A stretch of DNA of 64,000 bases from Sphingomonas sp. (GCF_003248515.1 NZ_QFOB01000012.1:84198-148197), one strand, 5' to 3'. Counted from the stretch's first letter, positions 17,973 to 27,946 are shown. A program made the numbers and translations. The notes: generated by a model from the sequence alone, not told the origin.

Positions 17973-20078
17973 TCATTCCGGCGACAGGCCCCGGCTTTTC
18001 AGGAACGGTGCCAGTTCCGGATCGTGGCCGGTCATCTCGCGGAACATCGCGCCATAATCGCGCGTGCGGCCGCGCGAAAGGATCAGGTCGCGCAGGCGCT
18101 GGCCATTGGCCCGCGTCATCCCGCCATTCGCCTCGAACCAGGCGTAGACATTCTCCTCGATCATGTCCGTCCAGATGTAGGCATAATAGCCGGCGGAATA
18201 GCCCGATCCCCAGATATGGTTGAAATAGCTGGTGCGATAACGGGGCGGCACATGCGCGACATCGAGGCCGGTGCCCTTCAGCACCTGTGCCTCGAATGCG
18301 TCGACATCGCCGAACCGGGCGTTGGCGGGAATGGAGTGCCACGCCATGTCCAGCTGGGCGGCGGCGAGCAGCTCTCCAAAGGCGTAGCCCTGGTTGAACT
18401 TTTCGGCCTTCTTGATCTTGGCGACCAGATCGGCGGGCATCGGTGCGCCCGTCTCGTAGTGGACGGCATAACGGGCGAGCACGCGCGGCTCGAGCGCCCA
18501 ATGCTCGTTGAACTGGGAGGGGAATTCCACGAAATCGCGCGCCACCGCCGTGCCGGAGATGCTGGCATAGGTCTGGTTCGCGAACAGGCCGTGCAGGGCA
18601 TGGCCGAATTCGTGGAACATCGTGCGCACGTCCTCGAACGTCACCAATTGGGGCTGGCCGGGCGCCGGCTTGGCGAAATTGGCGACATTGTAGATGGCGG
18701 GCTTCGTCCCATCGAGCTTCGACTGGCGGACGAAATTCGACATCCAGGCGCCGCCCGCCTTGTTGTCGCGCTTCCAGTAATCGAAATACATGAGGCCGAG
18801 GGGCTTGCCGTTCTCCTCGAACACCTCGAACACGCGCATGTCCGGATCATAGACCGGAATGTCCTTCCGCTCCTTGAAGCTCAGGCCGTAAAGCTGGTTC
18901 GCGGCGTAGAAGACGCCGTCCTGCAACACCTTCCAGATCTCCAGATAGGGCTTGGTATCCTCCTCGTTGAGATCGAACTTCGCCTTGCGGACCTTTTCGG
19001 CATAGAGATCCCAGTCCCACGGCTGAACCTGGAAACCGCCCTTCTCCGCATCGATCACCTTCTGGATCTCGGCCACTTCCCGCGCCTGCGCGGCGGCGGT
19101 CGGCGCGTCGAGGCCCGTCATGAAATTGCGCGCCGTGTCCGCCGTCTTCGCCATATTGTCGACAAGCGTGAAATCGGCCCAGGTGGGATAGCCGAGCAGA
19201 TTGGCCTTGCGGATGCGCAGGTTCACCATCTCCAGGATCGTGGCGCGCGTGTCGTTCGCGTCGCCCTGCTCGGCGCGGGTCCAGCTCTTGTCGAACAGGG
19301 CCTGGCGCGTTGCCCGATCGGTGAGCGAGGGCAGGGCCGGTTGCAGCGTCGTATTCTGGAGCGGCAGCACATATTTGCCGGCAAGGCCGCGTTCCCGGGC
19401 GGCAAGCGCCGCGGTGGCGATTCCGTCTTCGCCCAGGCCCGCCAGCTGCTCCGGCCGGTCGACCACGAGCGCGCCGGCCTTGGTGGCGGCGATCAGTTTC
19501 TGGCGGAAGCCGATCGAAAGCGAGGCCAGCTGCTGGTTGATGCCGGTCAGCGTCGCGCGGTCGGCGGGCGAAAGCGCGGCGCCCGCGCGCACGAAGCGCT
19601 GCCAGTGGAGATCGAGCAGCGCCTTCTGCTCCGCATCGAGATTCAGGCTTTCCGCCTTGTCGCGGATCGCCTTCACGCGGGCCGCCAGCTTCGGATCGCC
19701 ATAGAGCGGATCATCGCTCTCGCTCAGCCACTGCGCGCGCGCGGCCTGCACCTTGGCCAGCGCGGGATTGGTATTGGCCTGGGTAAGCGCCGAAAAGACG
19801 ATGCGGACGCGGCCGAGAATCTCGCCGGACCGCTCCAGCGCGACGATCGTATTGTCGAAGGTGGGCGCGGCCGGATTGTTCGCGATCTTCGCGATTTCCG
19901 CCTTTTCCTGCGCGATGCCGGCGGCAAAGGCGGGCTCGAAATCACGATCCTCGATGTGGGCGAAATCGGGCGCCTGATAGGGCAGCGTGCTAGGCTTTTC
20001 GAAGGGATTGGCGGCGGGCTGGGCGATGGCGGCGGTCGCGGAAAGCGCGGTGGCGGCGAGCAGGAAGGTGCGGAGCAT
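17973..20078 (-). CDS. dcp: M3 family peptidyl-dipeptidase, exported
   Basis: Zinc metallopeptidase of 701 residues, thimet oligopeptidase family, most like peptidyl-dipeptidase Dcp; it removes dipeptides from the C termini of oligopeptides. The zinc site HEFGH lies at residues 489-493 (within FHEFGHALHGLF), and the substrate-binding GYSAGYYAYIWTDM follows. The N terminus MLRTFLLAATALSATAAIA is a signal peptide, suggesting a periplasmic location. ATG 20078 is chosen for this. It is followed immediately by recQ. Confidence 0.92.
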   Translation of the reverse strand: MLRTFLLAATALSATAAIAQPAANPFEKPSTLPYQAPDFAHIEDRDFEPAFAAGIAQEKAEIAKIANNPAAPTFDNTIVALERSGEILGRVRIVFSALTQANTNPALAKVQAARAQWLSESDDPLYGDPKLAARVKAIRDKAESLNLDAEQKALLDLHWQRFVRAGAALSPADRATLTGINQQLASLSIGFRQKLIAATKAGALVVDRPEQLAGLGEDGIATAALAARERGLAGKYVLPLQNTTLQPALPSLTDRATRQALFDKSWTRAEQGDANDTRATILEMVNLRIRKANLLGYPTWADFTLVDNMAKTADTARNFMTGLDAPTAAAQAREVAEIQKVIDAEKGGFQVQPWDWDLYAEKVRKAKFDLNEEDTKPYLEIWKVLQDGVFYAANQLYGLSFKERKDIPVYDPDMRVFEVFEENGKPLGLMYFDYWKRDNKAGGAWMSNFVRQSKLDGTKPAIYNVANFAKPAPGQPQLVTFEDVRTMFHEFGHALHGLFANQTYASISGTAVARDFVEFPSQFNEHWALEPRVLARYAVHYETGAPMPADLVAKIKKAEKFNQGYAFGELLAAAQLDMAWHSIPANARFGDVDAFEAQVLKGTGLDVAHVPPRYRTSYFNHIWGSGYSAGYYAYIWTDMIEENVYAWFEANGGMTRANGQRLRDLILSRGRTRDYGAMFREMTGHDPELAPFLKSRGLSPE

Positions 20079-20246
20079 GTGAGTCCCTGAAGGAGGGGCC
20101 GCGTCGTGGCGGCGAATGGCCCCTCTTAGAACCGCCCCATCGTCGGTTGGAAGGGGGCAGGTCGGTTGTGACGAGGATGTTGCGATCGGGCTTTGAATGG
20201 GGCCGATCCGGTGGCATTCCTGGGGGCGACGGAACGGGAGAGCAAG

Positions 20247-20957
20247 ATGGCGCGCGGGGCATTCCTGGCTTTGCTGGTGGCGCTGGCGACGCCGGCCGCC
20301 GCACAGGCGGCGGATCTGATCGACAATGGCAGCTTCGCGGAAGGTTTCTCCGGCTGGACCCTCTACGATACGGCGGTGGGCTATCGTGCGCCGGCCGGCT
20401 TTCCGCCGATCGTGACGGCGTTCGATGTTGCTGGCAGCGGCACGCCGCAGCAGGTGGCCCGGCTGCAGGTGGGCGCCGTCGAGTTCAACGATTACGATCC
20501 CAGCTTCATCGGGGGTGGCGGCCTGCGCCAGACGCTGAACGTGGCGGCCTCTGGCACTTATGGTTTCGCGGCCGCGATCGCGGCCAGCAATCCCGATGCA
20601 TGGAATGCCGACGGCGGAACCTTCACCGTCTATCTGGATGGCTTGGCGATGACGAGCTTCACCTTCGGGGAGATTGGCGAAGGCAGTGTGCTGCGCGGTG
20701 GCCTGAGCTTCTCGACCACGCTTTCCGCCGGGATGCACGATCTCGCGATCGAGGCGGTGCGCGTCTTCGAAACGCGGCCGAGTACGCCCTATCAATATGT
20801 CACCGGCATCACGCTGGCCGGGGAGGTGCCGGAGCCCACCGGCTGGGCGATGATGATCGCGGGCTTCGGCCTGATCGGCGCGCGCCTGCGGCGGGTTCAC
20901 TCCGCCGCCAGCGCCTCTTCCGCCTCGGCCTGCTGGCGGTTCCACATTTCCGCATAG
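20247..20957 (+). CDS. PEPxxWA-CTERM sorting-domain protein
   Basis: Exported protein of 236 residues. A signal peptide is visible at the start (GAFLALLVALATPAAAQAA), then a beta-rich domain beginning LIDNGSFAEGFSGWTLYD, reminiscent of carbohydrate-binding or DUF642-like folds. Near the C terminus stands VPEPTGWAMMIAGFGLIGARLRR, a PEPxxWA sorting signal with hydrophobic helix and basic cluster, recognised by exosortase. Oddly, the frame does not stop after the basic cluster but continues about 21 residues (Ser/Ala-rich) into the 3' end of the convergent Atm1 gene. ATG 20247 is preceded by GGGAG. Confidence 0.82.
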   Translation: MARGAFLALLVALATPAAAQAADLIDNGSFAEGFSGWTLYDTAVGYRAPAGFPPIVTAFDVAGSGTPQQVARLQVGAVEFNDYDPSFIGGGGLRQTLNVAASGTYGFAAAIAASNPDAWNADGGTFTVYLDGLAMTSFTFGEIGEGSVLRGGLSFSTTLSAGMHDLAIEAVRVFETRPSTPYQYVTGITLAGEVPEPTGWAMMIAGFGLIGARLRRVHSAASASSASACWRFHISA

Positions 20958-22714
20958 AGGCCATCGCGCGCCAGCAGGGCCGCGTGCGTGCCGCGTTCGA
21001 CGATGCGGCCAGCCTCCATCACCACGATCTCGTCGGCGTGGACGATCGTCGAGAGGCGATGCGCGATAATGATCGTCGTGCGCCGTTCCGCGACGCGCGC
21101 CAGCGTTTCCTGGATCTCCGCCTCCGTGCGGCTGTCGAGCGCGCTGGTCGCTTCGTCGAGGATCAGCAGTTGCGGATCCTTGAGCAGCGTGCGCGCGATC
21201 GCCACGCGCTGCTTCTCCCCGCCGGACAGTTTCAGGCCGCGCTCGCCCACCGGCGTATCATAGCCTTGCGGCAGCGACAGCACGAAATCGTGGATGGCGG
21301 CGCCCTTCGCGGCGGCCTCCACCTCGGCCTGCGTGGCGCCGTCGCGGCCATAGGCGATGTTGTAGCCGATCGTGTCGTTGAACAGCACCGTATCCTGCGG
21401 AACGATGCCGATCGCGCGGCGCAGCGACGCCTGCGTCACGTCGCGGATATCCTGCCCGTCGATCGTGATGCGCCCGCCCGTCACGTCATAGAAGCGGAAG
21501 AGCAGGCGGGCGAGCGTGGACTTGCCCGCGCCCGACGAGCCGACCACGGCCAGCGTGCCCCCCGCCGGCACCTGCAGATCCACGCCCTTCAGGATTTCCC
21601 GATCGGGATCATAGGCGAAGCGCACATCCTCGAAGCGCACGGCGCCGCCGGCCTGCACGAGCATGGTCGCGCCGGGCGCGTCCTTCACCTCCTCGTTCGT
21701 GTCGATCAGGCCGAACATCGCCTCCATGTCGATCAGGCCCTGGCGGATCTCGCGATAGACCATGCCGAGGAAGTCGAGCGGCCGGAAAAGCTGCGAGAGC
21801 AACGTGTTCACCAGCACCACGTCACCCACCGAGAACAGGCCCCGGCTCCAGCCCCACACGCTATAGGCCATGGCGGCCGCCATCATCAGATTGGTGATGA
21901 GGGACTGGCCGATATTCATCCAGGCCAGGCTCACCTCGACGCTGGCGGTGGTATCGACGAGCTTGCGCACGCTGCTGCCGTAGCGGCGGCGCTCGACATC
22001 CTCGGCGTTGAAATATTTGACCGTCTCGTAGTTGAGCAGGCTGTCCACCGCCTTCTGCGTCGCCTCGCTGTCGCTCTTCGCCCATTCGCGGCGCAGCACA
22101 GTGCGCCACTCGGTCATGCGTTGGGTGAAGAACACATAGGCGGCGATCATCAGGATCGTGCCGGCCACCAGCCCCCAGCCGAATTTGGTGAGGAAGATGA
22201 TGCAGACCGCCGTCAGCTCCAGGATGGTCGGCGCGATGTTGAAGAGGATGAAGTAGAGCATCGTATCGATGCTCTTCGTGCCGCGTTCGATGATCTTGGT
22301 GACGGCGCCGGTGCGCCGCTCGAGATGGAAGCGCAGCGACAGGCGGTGGAGATGACCGAACACCTCCAGCGACAGGCGGTGCGCGGCTTCCTGCCCGACC
22401 CGCTCGAAGATCGCGTTGCGCAGATTATCGAACAGCACGCCGCCGAAGCGCGCAGCCGCATAGGCGACGACGAGCGCCATGGCGAGCGCGGCGGCGGGCT
22501 GGAGGCCGGGCGCCATCCGATCGATCGCCGCCTTGTAGGCGAAGGGCATCAGCAGGGTGATGCCCTTGGAGACGAGCACGAACAGCATCGCCACGGCGAC
22601 ACGCGCGCGCAGCGCCGGCCGATCGGATGGCCACAGATAGGGGAGGAAGCGGCGGAGGGCGGCGAAGCCGTCGATCGGCTTGGGCGTGGTGGCGTCGGTG
22701 GAAGCGGGCGGCAT
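20897..22714 (-). CDS. atm1: Atm1-type ABC exporter
   Basis: Half-size ABC exporter of 605 residues. Six membrane helices (about 40-310) precede the nucleotide-binding domain with Walker A GSSGAGKST, signature LSGGEKQRVAIA and Walker B LLILDEATSALD. The sequence follows the Novosphingobium Atm1 protein closely over its length (RFLPYLWPSD, RRTGAVTKIIERGTKSIDTMLYF). That protein exports glutathione derivatives and metal-glutathione complexes and is related to mitochondrial Atm1/ABCB7. The 3' end overlaps the convergent PEP-CTERM gene by 61 bases. Confidence 0.92.
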   Translation of the reverse strand: MPPASTDATTPKPIDGFAALRRFLPYLWPSDRPALRARVAVAMLFVLVSKGITLLMPFAYKAAIDRMAPGLQPAAALAMALVVAYAAARFGGVLFDNLRNAIFERVGQEAAHRLSLEVFGHLHRLSLRFHLERRTGAVTKIIERGTKSIDTMLYFILFNIAPTILELTAVCIIFLTKFGWGLVAGTILMIAAYVFFTQRMTEWRTVLRREWAKSDSEATQKAVDSLLNYETVKYFNAEDVERRRYGSSVRKLVDTTASVEVSLAWMNIGQSLITNLMMAAAMAYSVWGWSRGLFSVGDVVLVNTLLSQLFRPLDFLGMVYREIRQGLIDMEAMFGLIDTNEEVKDAPGATMLVQAGGAVRFEDVRFAYDPDREILKGVDLQVPAGGTLAVVGSSGAGKSTLARLLFRFYDVTGGRITIDGQDIRDVTQASLRRAIGIVPQDTVLFNDTIGYNIAYGRDGATQAEVEAAAKGAAIHDFVLSLPQGYDTPVGERGLKLSGGEKQRVAIARTLLKDPQLLILDEATSALDSRTEAEIQETLARVAERRTTIIIAHRLSTIVHADEIVVMEAGRIVERGTHAALLARDGLYAEMWNRQQAEAEEALAAE

Positions 22715-22869
22715 GGTCGCGCCAAGATAGGACGAGGGGCGGATTATGTCAGTGGTCCGCCGCTATCCGCTCGCATCCGCCTGCTTCAGGCGGAGATCGA
22801 GCCCGCCGAGATCGTGGTCGGGACCATTAGGGCAAGGGACGGCCGCCCGAACGGGGCGGGAGCTGTTCG

Positions 22870-24369
22870 TCAGCCGCCGATGCGGGTGGTGAGCAGGCGG
22901 GCGAGGGTCGCCTTGAATCGGGCGAGCTGGGCGCCGGCCAGCTGCGCCGCGCGCGCAAGCTTCACCGTGGTGGGGTTCACCGCGCGGCCATTCTGGAACA
23001 GTTCGAAATGGAGATGCGGACCGGTGGAGAGGCCCGTCGAGCCGACATAGCCGATCAGCTGGCCGGCATGCACCTTCTGGCCCACCTTCGCAACGATACG
23101 GCTCATATGGGCATAGCCGGTCTGCATGTTGCCGGGATGCTGGAGCTGCACATAGTTGCCGTGGCCGCCATGCCAGCCAGCAAAGCGGACGGTGCCGTCC
23201 GTCGCGGCGATGATCGGCGATCCCATCGGCGCGCCATAATCCACGCCCTGATGCATCCGGCTGTAGCCGAGGATCGGATGAAAGCGCGCGCCGAACGAGG
23301 AGGTGAGATGCCCCTGCACGGGCATCGTGAAGCCGCCCTTCTTTTCAGCGCCCACGCCGGCCGCGTCGAACCATTGCTCCTTGCCGTCGCTCGTCCACTT
23401 CAGCAGGCGGAGAACCTTCTTCCCCTGATCCAGCCCGCCATAAAGCAGGCTGCCCGTCTCCGTCTCGCCGGTCGCGGCGCGGCGATGCTCGACGATCAGG
23501 TCGAAGCGGTCGTTGGAACGCACGCTGCCGATCGGCATATATTGGGCGAGCGCCTTCAGATAGGATTCTATCGCCTTGGGTGGGGCGCCGGCCGAGCGCG
23601 CCGCGGCGAACAGGCCGGAGCCGACGCGGCCCTGGATGCGGAGCGGCGTCTCGTCGATCGCGATCGGCTTTTTCAGAAGCTGGAGCTGGCCGCCATTGCG
23701 GTTCACCTCCAGCGCGAGTTCGAATTTGGCGCGGAAGGAGAGGCGATCCAGCGGCCGCGCCACCTTGCGGTTCGGGCGGCGGCCGAGCGTCATCTCCAGC
23801 TTCGTACCGGGCCTGATATCGCCGAGCGAAACGGCCCCCGCAACCAGATCGGCCGTGCGCCGCGCTTCCTCCTCGCCCACGCCGGCGCGGGTAAGCACGC
23901 GGGCGAAGCCGTCGCCCGTGCCGAGCGTCGCGGTGATGTCGATCTGCGGGCGCTCGGGCGTCTCGGCCAGTTCTTCCACGAGGGGAGTGGGCGCGGCGAC
24001 GCGGCCCGTATCGGCGCCATAGGCGGATGGCGCGATCGTCTGCGCGCGCATCTCCTGCCACTGCGCGTCGCCCAGCGCGGGCGCGGTCTGGCCGACGAGC
24101 GGGCGATAGGAAGGCGCGAGCGCAAAGGCGGAGGCGCAGAGCGCGGTGCAGGTGGCGAGGCCGCGCCACCATTCGGCGCTGCCGATTCGCGCGCCCAGAT
24201 CGACGATGAGATCCAGATCGCGCGTGCGATCCAGCCCGCGGCGGAGAAGCGAGGAATCGAACCGGGCATAAGCGCGGCTCCGCAGTGCGACGGCGCCCCC
24301 GCCCCCGCCCGCCAGCCTGTCGCTTTCCTGCCGGTACATTGGCCCCAGATCGTCCCTGTTCGCGAACAC
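22870..24369 (-). CDS. M23 family metallopeptidase (LytM-type)
   Basis: Membrane-anchored or exported protein of 499 residues that is predicted to cut peptidoglycan cross-bridges or to activate amidases. A hydrophobic segment lies at about 68-85 (GLATCTALCASAFALAP). The C-terminal LytM domain carries the zinc ligands HQGVDYG and HLHFEL, in MHQGVDYGAPMGSPI and STGPHLHFELF. The region between resembles a LysM or OapA-like adaptor. The annotated start is a GTG; an ATG at 24339 is a good alternative and would shorten the protein by ten residues. Active-site residues are complete, so it is probably an enzyme rather than an EnvC-like activator. Confidence 0.87.
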   Translation of the reverse strand: MFANRDDLGPMYRQESDRLAGGGGGAVALRSRAYARFDSSLLRRGLDRTRDLDLIVDLGARIGSAEWWRGLATCTALCASAFALAPSYRPLVGQTAPALGDAQWQEMRAQTIAPSAYGADTGRVAAPTPLVEELAETPERPQIDITATLGTGDGFARVLTRAGVGEEEARRTADLVAGAVSLGDIRPGTKLEMTLGRRPNRKVARPLDRLSFRAKFELALEVNRNGGQLQLLKKPIAIDETPLRIQGRVGSGLFAAARSAGAPPKAIESYLKALAQYMPIGSVRSNDRFDLIVEHRRAATGETETGSLLYGGLDQGKKVLRLLKWTSDGKEQWFDAAGVGAEKKGGFTMPVQGHLTSSFGARFHPILGYSRMHQGVDYGAPMGSPIIAATDGTVRFAGWHGGHGNYVQLQHPGNMQTGYAHMSRIVAKVGQKVHAGQLIGYVGSTGLSTGPHLHFELFQNGRAVNPTTVKLARAAQLAGAQLARFKATLARLLTTRIGG

Positions 24370-24564
24370 GCCTCTGCCACATGGGCGCTGGCGGCATGAC
24401 TGTGAATCAAGAAGGTTAAAGTCAAACTAATACGACGAGTTACGGGCCGAAGTTGCGATGAGACGAATCTTTCCGGCGGCGAATGGTTGCAAGTCGGACC
24501 TATTGCGGTGCGGTGGATGCCGACGCTTGCTTTTGCGTGTCGATCGGCCATCTTGGTGCCCGAG

Positions 24565-27117
24565 ATGACGCGCTTTGCCGATCAGCCGCTCGTGGCGGTG
24601 CTCGGGCCGACCAACACCGGCAAGACCCATCTGGCGGTCGAACGGATGTGCGCGCACTCATCCGGACTGATCGGCTTCCCCCTTCGTCTGCTGGCGCGCG
24701 AAGTCTATGACCGGGTCGTCGCGATCAAGGGCGAGGCTTCGGTGGCGCTCATCACCGGCGAGGAGAAGATCGTCCCGCCCAAGGCGCGCTGGTTCCTCAC
24801 CACGGCCGAATCGATGCCGGTGTCCGGAGGCCGCGAAGGCGGGCTGGAGCGGGATTTCGCATTCGTCGGGCTCGATGAGGCGCAGCTTTCGGCGGATCGC
24901 GAGCGCGGCCATATCTTCACCGATCGACTGTTGCGTGCACGGGGCCGGGAAGAGACGATGCTGCTGGGCTCGGAAGCGCTGCGCCCGATGCTGCGCGCGC
25001 TCGTCCCCGAGGCGGAGGTCATTACCCGGCCTCGTTTCTCGACATTGACCTATGCGGGCGCGACCAAGCTTTCGCGCCTGCCCAAGCGATCGGTCGTCGT
25101 CGCCTTCTCGGCCGAGGAAGTCTATGCGGTGGCGGAGATGCTCCGGCGGCTGCGGGGCGGCGCCGCCGTGGTGATGGGCGCTCTCAGCCCCCGCACGCGC
25201 AATGCGCAGGTCGCGATGTTCCAGGCGGGAGAGGTGGATTATCTCGTCGCGACCGACGCGATCGGCATGGGCCTCAACATGGATGTGGCGCACGTCGCCT
25301 TCGCATCCCTGCGCAAGTTCGATGGGCGTAAGGTGCGCCGGCTCACCATTTCGGAAATGGCGCAGATCGCCGGGCGCGCCGGGCGTCACCAGCGCGACGG
25401 TACGTTCGGCACGCTCTCCTTCGAGGGCGGATCGGCCCAGTTCGAGGATGAGGAGGTGCTGGCGATCGAGGAGCATCGCATGCCCCCGCTCGATCATCTC
25501 TACTGGCGCGAAGGGGCGCCGAGCCTGGCCGGCGTGGATGCGCTGATCCGCGATCTGGAGCGGCGACCCGATCATCCGGTGCTGCGCCCCGCGCCCGAGG
25601 CGATCGATCTCGCCGTACTCAAGCGGCTGGCCGAGGAGCCGTGGGTGCGCGAGCGGGCGACGGGCACGCACATGGTCTCGCGCCTGTGGGATGCCTGCGG
25701 CCTGCCCGATTTCCGCAAGACCGGCGCGGAGCCCCATTCGCGGCTGGTGGCGCGCATCTTCCGCCATCGCAGCGAAGGCGATGGCACGCTGCCGGTCCAG
25801 TGGTTCGCGGAAGAGCTGGTACGCCTCGAAAGCGTGAGCGGCGATGTCGAGACGCTGTCCGATCGCCTCGCGGGCGTGCGCACCTGGGCCTATATCGCCC
25901 ACAGGCGGGACTGGCTGGCCGAGCCTGCCAAGTGGGTGGAGCGGACGCGCGCGATCGAGGAGCGGCTGTCGGATGCGCTCCACCAGCGGCTTACCCAGCG
26001 CTTTGTCGATCGGCGGACGGCCGTGCTGATGCGCGATCTCGGCGCGCGCGGGGCGGATATCCTGCCGATGAAGGTGGCTGAGGATGGCACCGTCACCGTC
26101 GATGGCGAGGCGATCGGCGCGCTGATCGGCTTTCGCTTCAAGGCCGATCCGCAGGCGCGGCACGGCGACATGAAGAGGCTGATGGCGGCCGCGGAGCGCC
26201 GGCTGGGCGAGGAACTGGCCCGCCGCGCCCGCGCGCTGGCGGCGGACGAGGATGCCGCCTTCAGCCTCGCGACCGATCCGGGCCGCCCGGTCGCGCTCTT
26301 CTGGCAGGGGGACGTGGTCGCCCGGCTGACGCGGGGCAAGGATCTGCTCCATCCCCGCATCGAATTGCATCGCGCGCTCGAAACCCTGCCGCAGGCGGAA
26401 CGCAAGGCCGTCTGCGAGCGGCTGGCGCGCTGGCTCGAGACGGGGATAGCGCGCCATCTCGCGCCGCTGGTGGAGCTGACGGCGGCCGCGCGGGATCGCG
26501 AGCAGCCGGCGGCGGTTCGCGCCTTGCTGGCGCCGCTGGCCGAGGCGTCCGGTGTGCTCGCGAGGCGCGGGCTGGAGCCAGTGCTGGATGCGCTGGACAA
26601 GGCGCTCCGGCCGATCGTGGCGCGGCTCGGCGTTCGCATCGGCACGCTCGACATCTTCCTGCCCAGCCTCATCAAGCCGGAAGCATCGCGCTGGCGGGTG
26701 GCGCTGATGGCCGCGCAGGAAGGGGCGACCATGACCGCGTTGCCACCGGTGGGGGCGGTGTCCGTCTCCACGCCGGGCGATTCGGCCACCTGCGCGGCCT
26801 TCGTCGCGGCGGGTTTCCGGCCGCTCGGTGCGCAGATGCTGCGGGTCGATCAGGTCGAGCGCCTAGCCCGTAACGCGCATGATTCGCGATCGGACGGAAA
26901 GAGCGGGCGGCTGCCCTTCGCGCCGGATCCCGGCCTGCCGGTGAGCCTCGGTCTCGGCTCCGCGAGTTTCCAGCAGCTCATGCTCGCGCTGGGTTTCCGC
27001 CGGGCCGAGCAGGGCTGGCTGTGGCGCGGGAAGCCCGCGCAGGCGCGCCCGAAGCCCAAGACGGCCCAGCCCCGGCCGGGCAACGCCTTCGGCGCGCTGG
27101 CGGGCCTCCGCCTCTAG
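24565..27117 (+). CDS. Suv3-like RNA/DNA helicase
   Basis: Superfamily 2 helicase of 850 residues, related to mitochondrial Suv3, an RNA helicase of the RNA degradosome. Walker A is GPTNTGKTHLA at about residue 14, the DEAQ-like box is GLDEAQ, and motif VI reads AQIAGRAGRHQRDG. The long C-terminal part is divergent. ATG 24565 is chosen because it is just before the helicase domain; an ATG at 24487 would add 26 residues with no family similarity. The gene begins a conserved alphaproteobacterial run: helicase, S4 protein, FdxA, CarD. Confidence 0.88.
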   Translation: MTRFADQPLVAVLGPTNTGKTHLAVERMCAHSSGLIGFPLRLLAREVYDRVVAIKGEASVALITGEEKIVPPKARWFLTTAESMPVSGGREGGLERDFAFVGLDEAQLSADRERGHIFTDRLLRARGREETMLLGSEALRPMLRALVPEAEVITRPRFSTLTYAGATKLSRLPKRSVVVAFSAEEVYAVAEMLRRLRGGAAVVMGALSPRTRNAQVAMFQAGEVDYLVATDAIGMGLNMDVAHVAFASLRKFDGRKVRRLTISEMAQIAGRAGRHQRDGTFGTLSFEGGSAQFEDEEVLAIEEHRMPPLDHLYWREGAPSLAGVDALIRDLERRPDHPVLRPAPEAIDLAVLKRLAEEPWVRERATGTHMVSRLWDACGLPDFRKTGAEPHSRLVARIFRHRSEGDGTLPVQWFAEELVRLESVSGDVETLSDRLAGVRTWAYIAHRRDWLAEPAKWVERTRAIEERLSDALHQRLTQRFVDRRTAVLMRDLGARGADILPMKVAEDGTVTVDGEAIGALIGFRFKADPQARHGDMKRLMAAAERRLGEELARRARALAADEDAAFSLATDPGRPVALFWQGDVVARLTRGKDLLHPRIELHRALETLPQAERKAVCERLARWLETGIARHLAPLVELTAAARDREQPAAVRALLAPLAEASGVLARRGLEPVLDALDKALRPIVARLGVRIGTLDIFLPSLIKPEASRWRVALMAAQEGATMTALPPVGAVSVSTPGDSATCAAFVAAGFRPLGAQMLRVDQVERLARNAHDSRSDGKSGRLPFAPDPGLPVSLGLGSASFQQLMLALGFRRAEQGWLWRGKPAQARPKPKTAQPRPGNAFGALAGLRL

Positions 27118-27131
27118 GCTCCGGACGGCGG

Positions 27132-27416
27132 GTGCGGCTCGACAAATATCTCTGGTTCGTGCGGCTGGTGAAGACGCGCGCCATGGCCCAGGCGCTGATC
27201 GAGGAAGGGCATCTGCGCATAGACGGGCGCCCGGTGGACCGCTGCCATGTCGCGGTCAGGCCGGGCATGGTGCTGGGCTTTCCGCTGCACGATCATATCC
27301 GCGTGCTGCGGATCGAGGCGCTCCCCGTGCGGCGCGGGCCGGCCCCGGAAGCGCGCGCCTGCTATACCGATCTGTTGCCACCTGTGCCTTCTGCCAGCGA
27401 AGAGGGCGGGGAATAG
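27132..27416 (+). CDS. S4-domain RNA-binding protein (HslR-like)
   Basis: Small RNA-binding protein of 94 residues. It begins with the S4 fold VRLDKYLWFVRLVKTRAMAQ and continues LIEEGHLRIDGRPVDRCHVAVRPG, as in heat-shock protein 15, which binds stalled 50S subunits carrying nascent chains. GTG 27132 is chosen because it gives the normal S4 N terminus 14 bases after the helicase stop, with GGACGGCGG as ribosome-binding site; an upstream ATG lies inside the helicase gene. Likely co-transcribed with the helicase. Confidence 0.87.
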   Translation: MRLDKYLWFVRLVKTRAMAQALIEEGHLRIDGRPVDRCHVAVRPGMVLGFPLHDHIRVLRIEALPVRRGPAPEARACYTDLLPPVPSASEEGGE

Positions 27417-27427
27417 CATCGCTCCGG

Positions 27428-27456
27428 TTGACTTGGTGGCCGCCTGCGCCATATGC
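27428..27456 (+). promoter_or_regulatory. Candidate promoter for fdxA
   Basis: TTGACT at 27428-27433, 17 bases of spacer, and ATATGC at 27451-27456 (or CATATG with a 16-base spacer). It lies just after the S4 gene stop and 26 bases before the fdxA start. Confidence 0.42.
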
Positions 27457-27481
27457 GCGCCACCGTTCCCGGGAGCCTAGA

Positions 27482-27820
27482 ATGACCTACGTCGTCACCG
27501 ACGCCTGCATCCGTTGCAAATATATGGACTGCGTCGAGGTCTGTCCGGTCGATTGTTTCTACGAGGGCGACAACATGCTCGTCATCAATCCCTCGGAATG
27601 CATCGATTGCGGCGTGTGCGAGCCGGAATGCCCGGCCGAGGCGATCCTGCCCGATACCGAAAACGGTCTCGAAAAATGGCTGGAACTGAACACGACCTTC
27701 TCCGCGCAATGGCCGAACATCACGCGCAAGCGCGAGGCGCCGGCCGATGCCGACGAGTGGAAGGACGTGAAGGACAAATTCGACGCCCATTTCTCGCCGG
27801 AGCCCGGCCAGGGGGATTGA
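27482..27820 (+). CDS. fdxA: Seven-iron ferredoxin FdxA
   Basis: Small electron carrier of 112 residues with one [3Fe-4S] and one [4Fe-4S] cluster. Cysteines are arranged as CIRCKYMDCVEVCPVDCF and CIDCGVCEPECP, the FdxA pattern, with the long C-terminal tail of the alphaproteobacterial type (DEWKDVKDKFDAHFSPEPGQ). ATG 27482 gives the family N terminus MTYVVTDACI. It has its own probable promoter and lies upstream of carD. Confidence 0.97.
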   Translation: MTYVVTDACIRCKYMDCVEVCPVDCFYEGDNMLVINPSECIDCGVCEPECPAEAILPDTENGLEKWLELNTTFSAQWPNITRKREAPADADEWKDVKDKFDAHFSPEPGQGD

Positions 27821-27946
27821 TATTCGGGGGCCTGTCGGCCTAGCTGTGGCCAACAAGGGCCCGTCCCGCAGTCGATGTCAGGCGCCCAGGCGCGAGCCGT
27901 AACGATCGGTTCGTCGCTCCGAAGGCGTGCGCCTTGGTTGCAATGC

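Noticed and set aside
20147..23050. Open frame of 967 codons on the plus strand
   Set aside because: It crosses the PEP-CTERM gene and runs antisense to the Atm1 gene; the translation is Arg/His-rich and has no domain.
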